Source of the DNA: Fusobacteriales bacterium
GTDB lineage: Bacteria; Fusobacteriota; Fusobacteriia; Fusobacteriales; Fusobacteriaceae
Direction of reading: 5' to 3'
DNA length: 42,222 nucleotides
Assembly: GCA_020063625.1 (NCBI GenBank)
Contig: JAICDD010000008.1
Span: 1 to 42,222 of the forward strand
The notes under the pieces were generated by a model. The model did no database searches, was not told the DNA's origin, and was given only the letters and a program-made list of their open reading frames with translations. Below are positions 9,171 to 16,293 of the stretch, piece after piece (position 1 is the first letter of the stretch; each line of letters starts with the position of its first letter). The position numbers and the translations under genes are program-made.

Positions 9171-9204
9171 AAAACAGGATTTCACTTTGAAATCCTGTTT
9201 TTTA
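9171..9204. terminator. Bidirectional terminator between polyferredoxin gene and corA
   Basis: A 12-bp perfect stem AAAACAGGATTT / AAATCCTGTTTT with a 7-base loop lies between two converging genes; T-rich flanks occur on both strands. Confidence 0.88.
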
Positions 9205-10236
9205 AAACCATTTTCTTTTCTTAAAAATTATTAACATTATAATAGTAATTAAAATCATGAAACCTAATAAAATAAAAAAACTATATTTATATTCTAAACC
9301 AGGAATATAATGGAAATTCATACCATATACTCCTGTTAAAAAACTTAAAGGAACAAATAAACTAGATATTATAGTAAGAAATTTCATTATATTATTCATT
9401 TTATCGCCACTTATTGCCACATATATTTCTATCAAATTTTTAGATTTCTCATCAAAATGTTTTAACTCATCGTAATATAAATTTAGTTTTTCTAGAAGAT
9501 CATTATAAAAAATCAAAAATTCATCATTACTTTTATAATAATCTATTAATTCATTAATTATTTCAATAATATGCCATAATTTTAATTTAATTTTTATAAT
9601 TTCAGTTCTAAAATTGTAAATATTTTCTAAATTAACATTATTATCAAATAAAGAAATTTCTAAATTTTCCATCTCATCATATAAATCAGAAATTAATTTA
9701 TGATAATTATCTACAATAAAATCAATTAATGAAAAAATTAAATAATTAATATCATTTTTTAATATAAATTTATTGATATCAATACTTGTTTTTATTAAAG
9801 AAAAAGTATCTATTTCATTTTCTTGAAATGTAAATAAATTATTTTTATTAATAAAAAAACAGATTTGTTCTCTTTCAATTTTTTTATTTTTAAATTGATA
9901 AACTTTAAAAACTATAAAAATAGAATTTTTGTAAAATTCTATTTTGGGATTTTGGTTGATACTTAAAATATCTTCAAGATATAAAATAGGGATATCAAAT
10001 TTTTTACCTATTTCTTCTATTATTTTAGGATTAGTAGCGCCGATAATATCAATCCAGTTATTTTTACTTTTTTCTAAAACTAATTCTTGAATAGAAGGAA
10101 TATTTTTTATATCAAAATTATTTTCATCAAAAATTATTTGCTTAATGTATGTGTTTTTATTATTTAAAGTACCGGTATATTTTAAAGTACCTGGAGGTAA
10201 ATTTGTTTTAATACTAGAAAGTTTGAATAAATTCAT
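9202..10236 (-). CDS. corA: CorA-type divalent metal transporter
   Basis: 344-residue CorA/MgtE-unrelated 2-TM family channel, normally for Mg2+ (also Co2+/Ni2+). The long N-terminal alpha/beta domain and coiled helices are followed by the first membrane helix and the signature YGMNF (in GVYGMNFHYIPGL), then a second helix and a basic tail KKRKW. The periplasmic loop after YGMNF is PGLEY rather than the common MPE, so metal preference should not be assumed. Shine-Dalgarno AAAGGAG precedes ATG at 10236. It converges on the upstream gene and diverges from the Mrp-ORP gene. Confidence 0.92.
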   Translation of the reverse strand: MNLFKLSSIKTNLPPGTLKYTGTLNNKNTYIKQIIFDENNFDIKNIPSIQELVLEKSKNNWIDIIGATNPKIIEEIGKKFDIPILYLEDILSINQNPKIEFYKNSIFIVFKVYQFKNKKIEREQICFFINKNNLFTFQENEIDTFSLIKTSIDINKFILKNDINYLIFSLIDFIVDNYHKLISDLYDEMENLEISLFDNNVNLENIYNFRTEIIKIKLKLWHIIEIINELIDYYKSNDEFLIFYNDLLEKLNLYYDELKHFDEKSKNLIEIYVAISGDKMNNIMKFLTIISSLFVPLSFLTGVYGMNFHYIPGLEYKYSFFILLGFMILITIIMLIIFKKRKWF

Positions 10237-10380
10237 GAAATAACTCCTTTTTATATTTTTTATTTAATAAAGATTAGTGTTAATTAGTGACTAAATTTTA
10301 ATTATCAATTATTTATATTATTACTTCTTAAATATTTTATTATATATCCAAAAATATAGCAATAAAATCTTAATAATTCA

Positions 10381-10427
10381 TTGACAAAAGGAGTGTTATA
10401 GAATATAATTAAATTGTGCATATGCAC
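10381..10427 (+). promoter_or_regulatory. Consensus promoter with palindromic operator before mrp-orp
   Basis: TTGACA (10381-10386), 17-bp spacer, TATAAT (10404-10409): a perfect sigma-70 promoter. The perfect 12-bp palindrome GTGCATATGCAC (10416-10427) covers the expected transcription start, the position of a classical repressor site. A related arrangement precedes the Acr3-like gene. The regulator is not identified; the DUF134 protein at 20344 or an ArsR-type factor elsewhere are candidates. Confidence 0.8.
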
Positions 10428-10491
10428 GACTTTTGTTATAATAAAGTATTAACAATATTTAAATAAATTTATAGATTTTAAGGAGGATAAA

Positions 10492-11712
10492 ATGCACGGA
10501 ATATCTGATGAAATGCAAAAGCAATTAGAAGAAAATATGAGCAAAATAAAGCATAAAATAGTAGTAATGAGTGGAAAAGGTGGAGTAGGAAAATCTACAG
10601 TGTCTACTAATATAGCTTTTGGACTTGCTATGGCTGGGAAAAAAGTAGGATTATTAGATGCAGATTTACACGGACCAAATATTCCTTTAATGTTAGGAAT
10701 AGAAGGGACAAAATTAGAAGATTTATCAAAACCATTTCAATTAAATAACAATCTTTTTGTTGTTTCTCTAAGTTTTTATATGAGAAGTTCTGATGATCCA
10801 ATTATTTGGAGAGGACCAGCAAAAATTGGAGCAATAAAACAAATGTTAGGTGAAGTAATTTGGGGAGAACTTGATTATTTGGTAGTAGACCTTCCACCAG
10901 GGACAGGAGATGAACCACTTACAATTGCTCAAGAATTAGGACTTGGAGAAGCAGATGGAAGTGTAATAGTAACAACTCCTCAAGATGTAGCAATACTTGA
11001 TTCTAGAAAATCAGTTAAATTTTCTAAATTAGTAAATATGCCTATACTTGGAATAGTAGAAAATATGAGTGGATTTGTTTGTCCACATTGTGGAGAAAGA
11101 ATAGATATATTTAAACAAGGTGGAGGAGAAAAAGCAGCTCAAGAATTAGGTGTAGAACTTTTAACAAAAATACCTATGACACCTGGAATAGTACATGCAG
11201 GTGATGATGGAAAACCATTTATATTTAATAATAAGGGTACAGAAGTAGAAATTATGAAAGAATTAGTAGATAAAATTATAAATAAAGTAGAAATAGATAA
11301 AAAAATAGAAACAACAGAGAAAGAGAGTGATAAAAAAATGGGAAACATATTAAAAATTGCATTTCCAACTAATGATAGAATAAATGTAGAAGAACATTTT
11401 GGACATTGTAAAGAATTTGTAATATTTGAAGTAGAGGATGCTAAAGTGATAAATAAAACTTTTGTTACACCACCTCCACATGAACCAGGAGTAATTCCAA
11501 GATTTTTAGGAGAACAAGGTGCAGATGTAATAATAACAGGTGGAATGGGACAAAAAGCTATTGATATCTTCAAATCACAAAATATTGATGTAATATTAGG
11601 AGCTAGAGGAACTGTAGAAGATAATTTAAAAACATATCTTGAAGGAGAATTATATTCAACTGCATCAGCATGTAATCATGACCATGATCACAACCATAGC
11701 TGTAATCATTAA
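10492..11712 (+). CDS. Mrp/NBP35 ATPase fused to NifX/ORP domain (MRP-ORP)
   Basis: 406-residue fusion. Residues 1-265 are an Mrp/ApbC/Nbp35 P-loop ATPase with Walker A SGKGGVGKST, the DADLHGPNIP motif, VDLPPGTGDEP and the CPHC pair that binds the bridging Fe-S cluster in the dimer; such proteins carry and transfer Fe-S clusters. After a charged linker, residues about 282-385 are a NifX/dinitrogenase-cofactor (ORP) domain (AFPTNDRINVEEHFGHCKEF ... GADVIITGGMGQKAIDIF). The end CNHDHDHNHSCNH is a His/Cys metal-binding tail. The same domain order is known from the MRP-ORP protein of Desulfovibrio, where ORP binds a Mo-Cu cluster. A close Mrp paralogue without the fusion is at 20637. Confidence 0.93.
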   Translation: MHGISDEMQKQLEENMSKIKHKIVVMSGKGGVGKSTVSTNIAFGLAMAGKKVGLLDADLHGPNIPLMLGIEGTKLEDLSKPFQLNNNLFVVSLSFYMRSSDDPIIWRGPAKIGAIKQMLGEVIWGELDYLVVDLPPGTGDEPLTIAQELGLGEADGSVIVTTPQDVAILDSRKSVKFSKLVNMPILGIVENMSGFVCPHCGERIDIFKQGGGEKAAQELGVELLTKIPMTPGIVHAGDDGKPFIFNNKGTEVEIMKELVDKIINKVEIDKKIETTEKESDKKMGNILKIAFPTNDRINVEEHFGHCKEFVIFEVEDAKVINKTFVTPPPHEPGVIPRFLGEQGADVIITGGMGQKAIDIFKSQNIDVILGARGTVEDNLKTYLEGELYSTASACNHDHDHNHSCNH

Positions 11713-11723
11713 TAAAATATTTA

Positions 11724-11754
11724 AAATAAAGCAGAGTTTTCTGCTTTATTTTTC
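11724..11754 (+). terminator. Intrinsic terminator after mrp-orp
   Basis: AAATAAAGCAG pairs with CTGCTTTATTT, 6-base loop, followed by T residues. Confidence 0.88.
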
Positions 11755-11848
11755 TAGAATATATTAAGCAAATCAAAATATTTTATTGTTATATCCTTTG
11801 TTTTTCTTGTTTTTTTAAATGTTATATTAAGTTTTTCTAATATATCTC

Positions 11849-11889
11849 TTGACAAAAAAAATAAATAGTATTATAATGTGTATATGCAC
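11849..11889 (+). promoter_or_regulatory. Consensus promoter with GTGTATATGCAC operator before the Acr3-like gene
   Basis: TTGACA (11849-11854), 17-bp spacer, TATAAT (11872-11877), directly followed by GTGTATATGCAC (11878-11889), one base different from the palindrome before mrp-orp. The two genes therefore probably share a repressor. Confidence 0.78.
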
Positions 11890-11928
11890 AAATATATAAA
11901 ACTAATTTATTTTTCAGGAGGTAAGGAA

Positions 11929-12918
11929 ATGAAGAAAATATGGGGGACAATTGAATTTTTAAAGAAAAATTTGGCATGGTCAATATTAAGTTTTATGGTA
12001 ATGGGAATTTTAGTAGGAGCATTTTTTAATGTTAAAGTTTTAAAAACTTTTATAATGCCACTTACATTTTTAATGGTTTATCCAATGATGGTTACATTAA
12101 AAATTAATGAATTGTTTGAAAAAGGCGGAGAAAAAGCTAATGTAATTGCATTAATAATTAATTTTTTAATAATACCGTTTATAGCATTAGGAATTGGAAA
12201 ACTATTTTTCAAAGATTCACCATTATTAATTGTTGGCTTATTATTATCAGCATTACTTCCTACTAGTGGAATGACAATATCATGGACAGGGTTTGCTAAT
12301 GGGAATATGCATACAGCTATAAAAATGACAGTAATTGGGCTTATTGTAGGTTCTATAGCAACACCTATATATATAAAAGTATTAGTAGGACAAACTGTAA
12401 ATATTCCTTTAATAAGTGTATTTAGACAAATAATTTTAATAGTATTTTTACCTATGTTATTTGGTTATATTACTCAAAAATTACTAATAAATAAATTCGG
12501 TGAAAAGAAATTTAATAAAGAAATAAAACAAAAATTTCCAGTATTATCAACAATTGGAGTTTTAGGAATAGTATTTGTAGCAATGGCATTAAAATCAAAA
12601 ACAATAATAAGTAATCCTACAATTTTAATAAGAGGATTAGTTCCAATAGTTATTTTATATGTTATAAATTATACTATAAGTACTTTTATTGGAAAAATGT
12701 TTTTAGATAGAGATAATGCAATAGCATTAATATATGGGACAGTTATGAGAAATTTATCAATAGCATTAGCTATAGCAATGTCAGTATTTGGTAAAAATGG
12801 TTCAGAGATAGCTTTGATAATAGCGTTATCATATGTAGTACAAGTAAAATCAGCAGTATGGTATATAAAAATTGTTGATATGATTTTTGGAAAAAAAGTT
12901 AGTTTAAAACGAGGTTAA
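11929..12918 (+). CDS. Acr3/bile acid:sodium symporter family permease
   Basis: 329-residue, about ten-helix permease of the Acr3-like branch of the bile-acid/arsenite/riboflavin transporter superfamily. The hydrophobic pattern, the LLSALLPTSGMTISWTGFANGN block and the later ALIYGTVMRNLSIALAIAMSVFG block match Acr3 topology. In arsenite-exporting Acr3 a conserved cysteine sits in helix 4; here that region reads LLPTSGMTISW and the protein has no cysteine, so arsenite efflux is doubtful and another anion or thio-compound is possible. Start ATG 11929 follows AGGAGGTAAGG; the GTG at 11878 lies in the promoter. Shares promoter architecture with mrp-orp, so it belongs to that regulon. Confidence 0.75.
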   Translation: MKKIWGTIEFLKKNLAWSILSFMVMGILVGAFFNVKVLKTFIMPLTFLMVYPMMVTLKINELFEKGGEKANVIALIINFLIIPFIALGIGKLFFKDSPLLIVGLLLSALLPTSGMTISWTGFANGNMHTAIKMTVIGLIVGSIATPIYIKVLVGQTVNIPLISVFRQIILIVFLPMLFGYITQKLLINKFGEKKFNKEIKQKFPVLSTIGVLGIVFVAMALKSKTIISNPTILIRGLVPIVILYVINYTISTFIGKMFLDRDNAIALIYGTVMRNLSIALAIAMSVFGKNGSEIALIIALSYVVQVKSAVWYIKIVDMIFGKKVSLKRG

Positions 12919-12947
12919 ATTTTTATAATAAAGGTATAACTAATAAA

Positions 12948-13126
12948 ATAGATAGTTGCAAAATAAAAAATACAAACGTAATAAATTTAAGTAGTGAATT
13001 AATTTAAAAAGAATTGAAAAATTGAAATTTCTTTGAATTTAAAGGCTTGTTTAGTGGGGGATACTAGAATTCTATACCTGTTTTAAGTCAATTAAATCAA
13101 TACAAAATAGTTTTGCAACTAACTAT
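12948..13126. mobile_element. 179-bp MITE-like element with 16-bp terminal inverted repeats
   Basis: Left end ATAGATAGTTGCAAAA (12948-12963); the right end (13111-13126) is its reverse complement with one mismatch. The interior has no open reading frame of note. The left-end sequence recurs exactly at 15895-15910. The GTTGCAAA core also occurs in ends of IS6-family elements, but kinship is only a guess. No clear target duplication was found. Confidence 0.5.
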
Positions 13127-13153
13127 AAAATTAAATAAATAGGAGGAATAAAT

Positions 13154-13534
13154 ATGAAAATAGCAGTATCAGCAAAAGCAGAAGGATTAAACGCAAAAAT
13201 AGATGATAGATTTGGAAGAGCAGAATATTATGTGATATTTGATACAGAAACAAAAGAAGTAAAAACAGTAGAAAACAGTGCAAAAAATGAAAGTGCTGGA
13301 GCTGGAGGAAAAGCAGTAAAAGTATTAGGAGATGAAAATGTAAATGTAATATTAGCTCCAGAAGTAGGACCTAAAGCTATAACTGCATTAAAAGCATTTG
13401 AAATAGAAGCATATCTTTATGCAGGTTTAGGATTAAATACTGTAGAAGAAGCAATCGATGCTTTTAATGATGGGAAACTAGCAAAAGCAAATAATGCAAC
13501 AGTAGAAGAACATAGTGGATTAAGAAAAGCTTAA
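13154..13534 (+). CDS. NifX/ORP-type NifB-NifX domain protein
   Basis: 126-residue single-domain protein of the dinitrogenase iron-molybdenum cofactor biosynthesis family (NifX/NifB-C-terminal/ORP). Key segments are KIAVSAKAEGLNAKIDDRFGRAEYYVIFD at the start and VNVILAPEVGPKAITALKAFEIEAYLYAG in the second half. It has no cysteine, so any metal cluster would be held by other ligands or non-covalently, as in the Mo-Cu orange protein. No nitrogenase gene is present, so a nitrogenase role is not implied. AGGAGG precedes ATG 13154. It sits between the Acr3-like gene and the ferredoxin-ATPase pair, the arrangement expected of an ORP-type locus. Confidence 0.85.
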   Translation: MKIAVSAKAEGLNAKIDDRFGRAEYYVIFDTETKEVKTVENSAKNESAGAGGKAVKVLGDENVNVILAPEVGPKAITALKAFEIEAYLYAGLGLNTVEEAIDAFNDGKLAKANNATVEEHSGLRKA

Positions 13535-13797
13535 AATATTTTATAAAGTAGAAGATTGAAGAATTTATTTTTATTAAATAAAGTAAAAAAATCGAATTCA
13601 TTGGTGCGATTTGTGACTAAAAATCTAAGTTCATATTAAAAAATAAAAACGAGTTTTTAATTATAAAAGACTCGTTTAATTAATTTATTTTTAGTTATTC
13701 TTAATTAAATAAAATTTTTTTCTGTAAGAAGTTTTAAATTTCACAAATTTTTAGAAAAATAAAAAAGAAGCCAAATATATAGAAATGAGGGGAAATT
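13535..13797. other. Intergenic gap with one terminator
   Basis: Apart from the hairpin at 13647 I see no gene, RNA or clear promoter in this 263-bp gap. Confidence 0.5.
13647..13677 (+). terminator. Repeated-family terminator (ACGAG/CTCGT), copy 2
   Basis: AAACGAGTTTT ... AAAAGACTCGTTT stem-loop about 110 bp after the NifX-type gene. The downstream T-tract is broken (TTTAATTAATTT), so it may be a weaker or decayed copy. Confidence 0.6.
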
Positions 13798-14634
13798 ATG
13801 AAAATAGCTGTTTTAAGTGGAAAAGGTGGCACTGGTAAAACAACAGTATCAAATAATCTAGCTGTAAATATAAAAAATGCTATACTTATAGATACTGATG
13901 TTGAAGAACCAAATTCACATATATTTTTAAAACCTGATATTAAAGAAACTGACTATGTATTTATGGGTTATCCTGAGGTAGATATGGATAAATGTAATTT
14001 ATGTGGTAAATGTGGAGAGTTTTGTAGATTTAATGCAATTATTCCAGCTAAAAATAGTGTTGTTGTTTTTAATGAAAGTTGTCATGACTGTGGTGGATGT
14101 GCTATGGTATGTCCAACAAATGCTATTACTTATAAACAAAGAGAAATAGGTAAAATATATAGTGGAAAAACAAAATATAATATAGATATGAAATATGGAG
14201 AAATAAATATTGGTGAAATGTCTGGAGTAAGAATTATTAATGAAGTAAAAGAAAAAGTGGAAAATGAAGAAATAGTAATAATCGATTCACCACCAGGAAC
14301 AGCTTGTTCTACAGTAGCTGCCGTTGAAAATGTAGATTATGCTATTTTAGTATCAGAACCAACTCCTTTTGGTGTAAGTGATATGAAAATGGTAGTTGAA
14401 ATGTTAAGAGAAATGAATATACCATTTGGATTAGTTATAAATAAAGCAAAATTAGGTGATAATGAAATATATGAATATGCTAGTAATGAAAATATAGAAA
14501 TATTAGCGGAAATACCATTTGATAAAGAAATAGCAGAATTATATGCAAAAGGAGAGTTATTTAGTATTCATTTAAAAGAATATGAAGAAATTTTTAAGAA
14601 TTTATATAATCAAATATTATTAAAGGTGAAATAA
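13798..14634 (+). CDS. MinD/Mrp-type ATPase with inserted double ferredoxin (1)
   Basis: 278-residue SIMIBI P-loop ATPase. The deviant Walker A motif (LSGKGGTGKTT) is at residues 6-16 and DTDVEEPNSH follows. Two [4Fe-4S] motifs are inserted at Cys66/69/72/76 and Cys95/98/101/105, then IIDSPPGTACS and the MinD-like C-terminal part. Such paired ATPases occur in orange-protein complexes and other anaerobe loci and are thought to assemble or load metal clusters; the exact client is unknown. ATG 13798 follows GAGGGG. The stop codon overlaps the start of the J-domain gene (TAATG), and a second ATPase of the same design follows, so the three are translated as one operon. Confidence 0.93.
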   Translation: MKIAVLSGKGGTGKTTVSNNLAVNIKNAILIDTDVEEPNSHIFLKPDIKETDYVFMGYPEVDMDKCNLCGKCGEFCRFNAIIPAKNSVVVFNESCHDCGGCAMVCPTNAITYKQREIGKIYSGKTKYNIDMKYGEINIGEMSGVRIINEVKEKVENEEIVIIDSPPGTACSTVAAVENVDYAILVSEPTPFGVSDMKMVVEMLREMNIPFGLVINKAKLGDNEIYEYASNENIEILAEIPFDKEIAELYAKGELFSIHLKEYEEIFKNLYNQILLKVK

Positions 14635-14915
14635 TGAGTTATATTTATTCAGATTATGTAAAAGCTATTGAAATTTTAGAATTACCTTTAAAATTTTCTT
14701 TAAAAACATTAAAAAAGCAGTATAAAAAATTATTAAAGATTAATCATCCAGATTTAACTAAAAAAGAGAATAAAAAAATACAAGAGATAAAAGAAAGTTA
14801 TAAAATATTAATAAATTATATCGAAAATTATGAAATTTCTTTTGAAGAAAAAGATTTTAAACAATCACCAGAAGAATTTTATAAAAATAAGCTATTTAAT
14901 GATTGGAGATTTTAA
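14634..14915 (+). CDS. Small J-domain protein
   Basis: 93-residue protein whose first 65 residues look like a DnaJ J-domain: a helix with basic residues (LKTLKKQYKKLLKI), the essential HPD tripeptide (NHPDL) and a third helix (NKKIQEIKESYKILINYIENY). The remaining tail (ESPEEFYKN-like, acidic) has no recognised domain and no cysteine. J-domains activate Hsp70 ATPases; by analogy with HscB, one between two Fe-S ATPase genes could bring an Hsp70 to cluster transfer. That role is inferred from position only. Overlap with the upstream stop and the 34-bp gap to the next gene imply co-expression. Confidence 0.8.
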   Translation: MSYIYSDYVKAIEILELPLKFSLKTLKKQYKKLLKINHPDLTKKENKKIQEIKESYKILINYIENYEISFEEKDFKQSPEEFYKNKLFNDWRF

Positions 14916-14949
14916 AAAATTAGTTTAAAAAAAAGAAAGGTTGATAATC

Positions 14950-15813
14950 ATGAATGAAATAAATGAAATAGTTGTTATATCTGGAAAAGGTGGGACAGGA
15001 AAAACAACATTAACAGCTTCTATTATTCCATATTTGGAAGATGTAGTAATAGCTGATTGTGATGTAGATGCACCAGACCTTAATATTTTATTTGATTTAG
15101 AAACAACAAAAGCAGAAGATTTTGTGGGAACTCAAAAAGCAGTAATTGATTATGAAAAATGTATAAAATGTGGTAAATGTTATAGAAGTTGTAAGTTTGG
15201 AGCAATTACAGAAGAAATAGAAATAAATATTCCAAAATGTGAAGGGTGTGGAGTATGTGAAATAGTTTGTCCTGTAAATGCAATAGAAATGAAAGATGCA
15301 GTTGTTGGAAAATTATTTATATCAAATACTAATTATGGACAGATGGTGCATGCAAGATTAAAACCTGGAGAAGAAACATCAGGTAAATTAGTTGCAGAAG
15401 TTAGAAAAAGAGCAAAAAAAATAGGGCAAGAAAATAATATGAAAAATATGATAGTAGATGGTTCTCCTGGAGTTGCATGTAATGTTATTTCTTCTATTAC
15501 AGGAGCAAAAAAAGTAGTAATTGTAGTAGAAGCAACTTTTTCTGGATTACATGATTTAAAAAGAGTATATGAATTAACACAAAAATTTAGATTATCTGTA
15601 ATTGTAGTTGTAAATAAATATGATTTATCAGAAGATTTAACTCAAGAGATAGAAAAATTCTGTAAAGAAAATAATATTGAAATAGGATTAAAAATACCAT
15701 TTAATAGAAATATGGTAAAATCAATAGTTAATAAAAAAATACCTTCATTAGAAGAAAAAGATTTTTTCGATAGTCTAGGATTTAGTAAATTTATAAATAA
15801 ATTAAAAGTATAA
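14950..15813 (+). CDS. MinD/Mrp-type ATPase with inserted double ferredoxin (2)
   Basis: 287-residue partner of the ATPase at 13798. It has the deviant Walker A SGKGGTGKTT (residues 11-20) and CDVDAPDLN, then two inserted [4Fe-4S] motifs at Cys71/74/77/81 and Cys97/100/103/107, and VDGSPGVACN in the second half. The start is ATG 14950, nine bases after AAAGAAAGG; the in-frame TTG at 14941 abuts that site. The pair probably forms a heterodimer, as inferred for similar tandem genes of ORP loci. Downstream comes a decayed oxidoreductase fragment and then a terminator. Confidence 0.93.
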   Translation: MNEINEIVVISGKGGTGKTTLTASIIPYLEDVVIADCDVDAPDLNILFDLETTKAEDFVGTQKAVIDYEKCIKCGKCYRSCKFGAITEEIEINIPKCEGCGVCEIVCPVNAIEMKDAVVGKLFISNTNYGQMVHARLKPGEETSGKLVAEVRKRAKKIGQENNMKNMIVDGSPGVACNVISSITGAKKVVIVVEATFSGLHDLKRVYELTQKFRLSVIVVVNKYDLSEDLTQEIEKFCKENNIEIGLKIPFNRNMVKSIVNKKIPSLEEKDFFDSLGFSKFINKLKV

Positions 15814-15894
15814 AAACAGATAAAAAAATATGATTTTTAATAAAAAATATTATATAATTTAATGTGTAGTATTTAAAAGTATTTTATTATAAAA

Positions 15895-15910
15895 ATAGAT
15901 AGTTGCAAAA
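15895..15910. repeat. Second copy of the MITE-like left end
   Basis: ATAGATAGTTGCAAAA, identical to 12948-12963 (with three further identical bases on the left). Fused to the oxidoreductase remnant. Confidence 0.6.
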
Positions 15911-16153
15911 GAATTAGATGTAATAATAGGTGGAGAAATAGTAGGTGGAGATAGTATAGGAGAATTAATAAATGTAATAGGTAGAGAAATACAAAATAGA
16001 AGTACTGTTTCAGAATTATATACTGCACAAATAGGAACTCATCCTTTATTAAGTTCTGGACCAACAAGTTATCCATTAATAAAAGCAGCAGAATGTGTTG
16101 TACTTAAAAAAAGTGTAATAAAATTTAATAAAAATAAATATGTAAATGATTGA
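15902..16153 (+). pseudogene. C-terminal remnant of an FAD/NAD(P) disulfide-oxidoreductase-like protein
   Basis: Translating 15902-16153 gives 83 residues (V-A-K-E-L-D-V-I-I-G-G-E-I-V-G-G-D ... stop) with no start codon or ribosome binding site. The segment GGEIVGGDSIGELINVIGREIQ followed by STVSELYTAQIGTHPLLSS and SYPLIKAAE resembles the dimerisation end of pyridine-nucleotide-disulfide oxidoreductases. The reading frame is blocked at once upstream by TAG (15896-15898). The fragment begins exactly where a copy of the left end of the 12948 element stops, so insertion or recombination probably removed the rest of the gene. Family assignment is by eye. Confidence 0.55.
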
Positions 16154-16180
16154 AAAGTACCACTAAAAAATAAATTAATT

Positions 16181-16215
16181 AAACGAGTTCTTAACTTTAA
16201 AAGACTCGTTTTTAA
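16181..16215 (+). terminator. Repeated-family terminator (ACGAG/CTCGT), copy 3
   Basis: AAACGAGTTCTT ... AAAAGACTCGTTTTT with T-tract. The 25 bases before it (ACCACTAA, then A/T-rich) also resemble those before copy 4 at 20153, so the repeated unit extends upstream of the hairpin. Confidence 0.8.
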
Positions 16216-16293
16216 TTTATTCAATAGAAATTAACTTTTCAATATTCCAAATAATTTTATAAAAAATAACAGTAAGAAAAGAAAGGTAATATT

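Noticed and set aside
11139-11573. 144-codon minus-strand frame inside mrp-orp
   Set aside because: Shadow of the real gene; Ser/Ile-rich composition and no ribosome binding site.
13040-13052. AAAGGCTTGTTTA, resembling the right arm of terminator copy 4
   Set aside because: The matching left arm is missing, so it is not a hairpin; probably chance or a relic inside the MITE-like element.
15873-16076. Minus-strand 67-codon Leu-rich frame
   Set aside because: Antisense to the oxidoreductase remnant, which gives a sensible protein family match on the plus strand.
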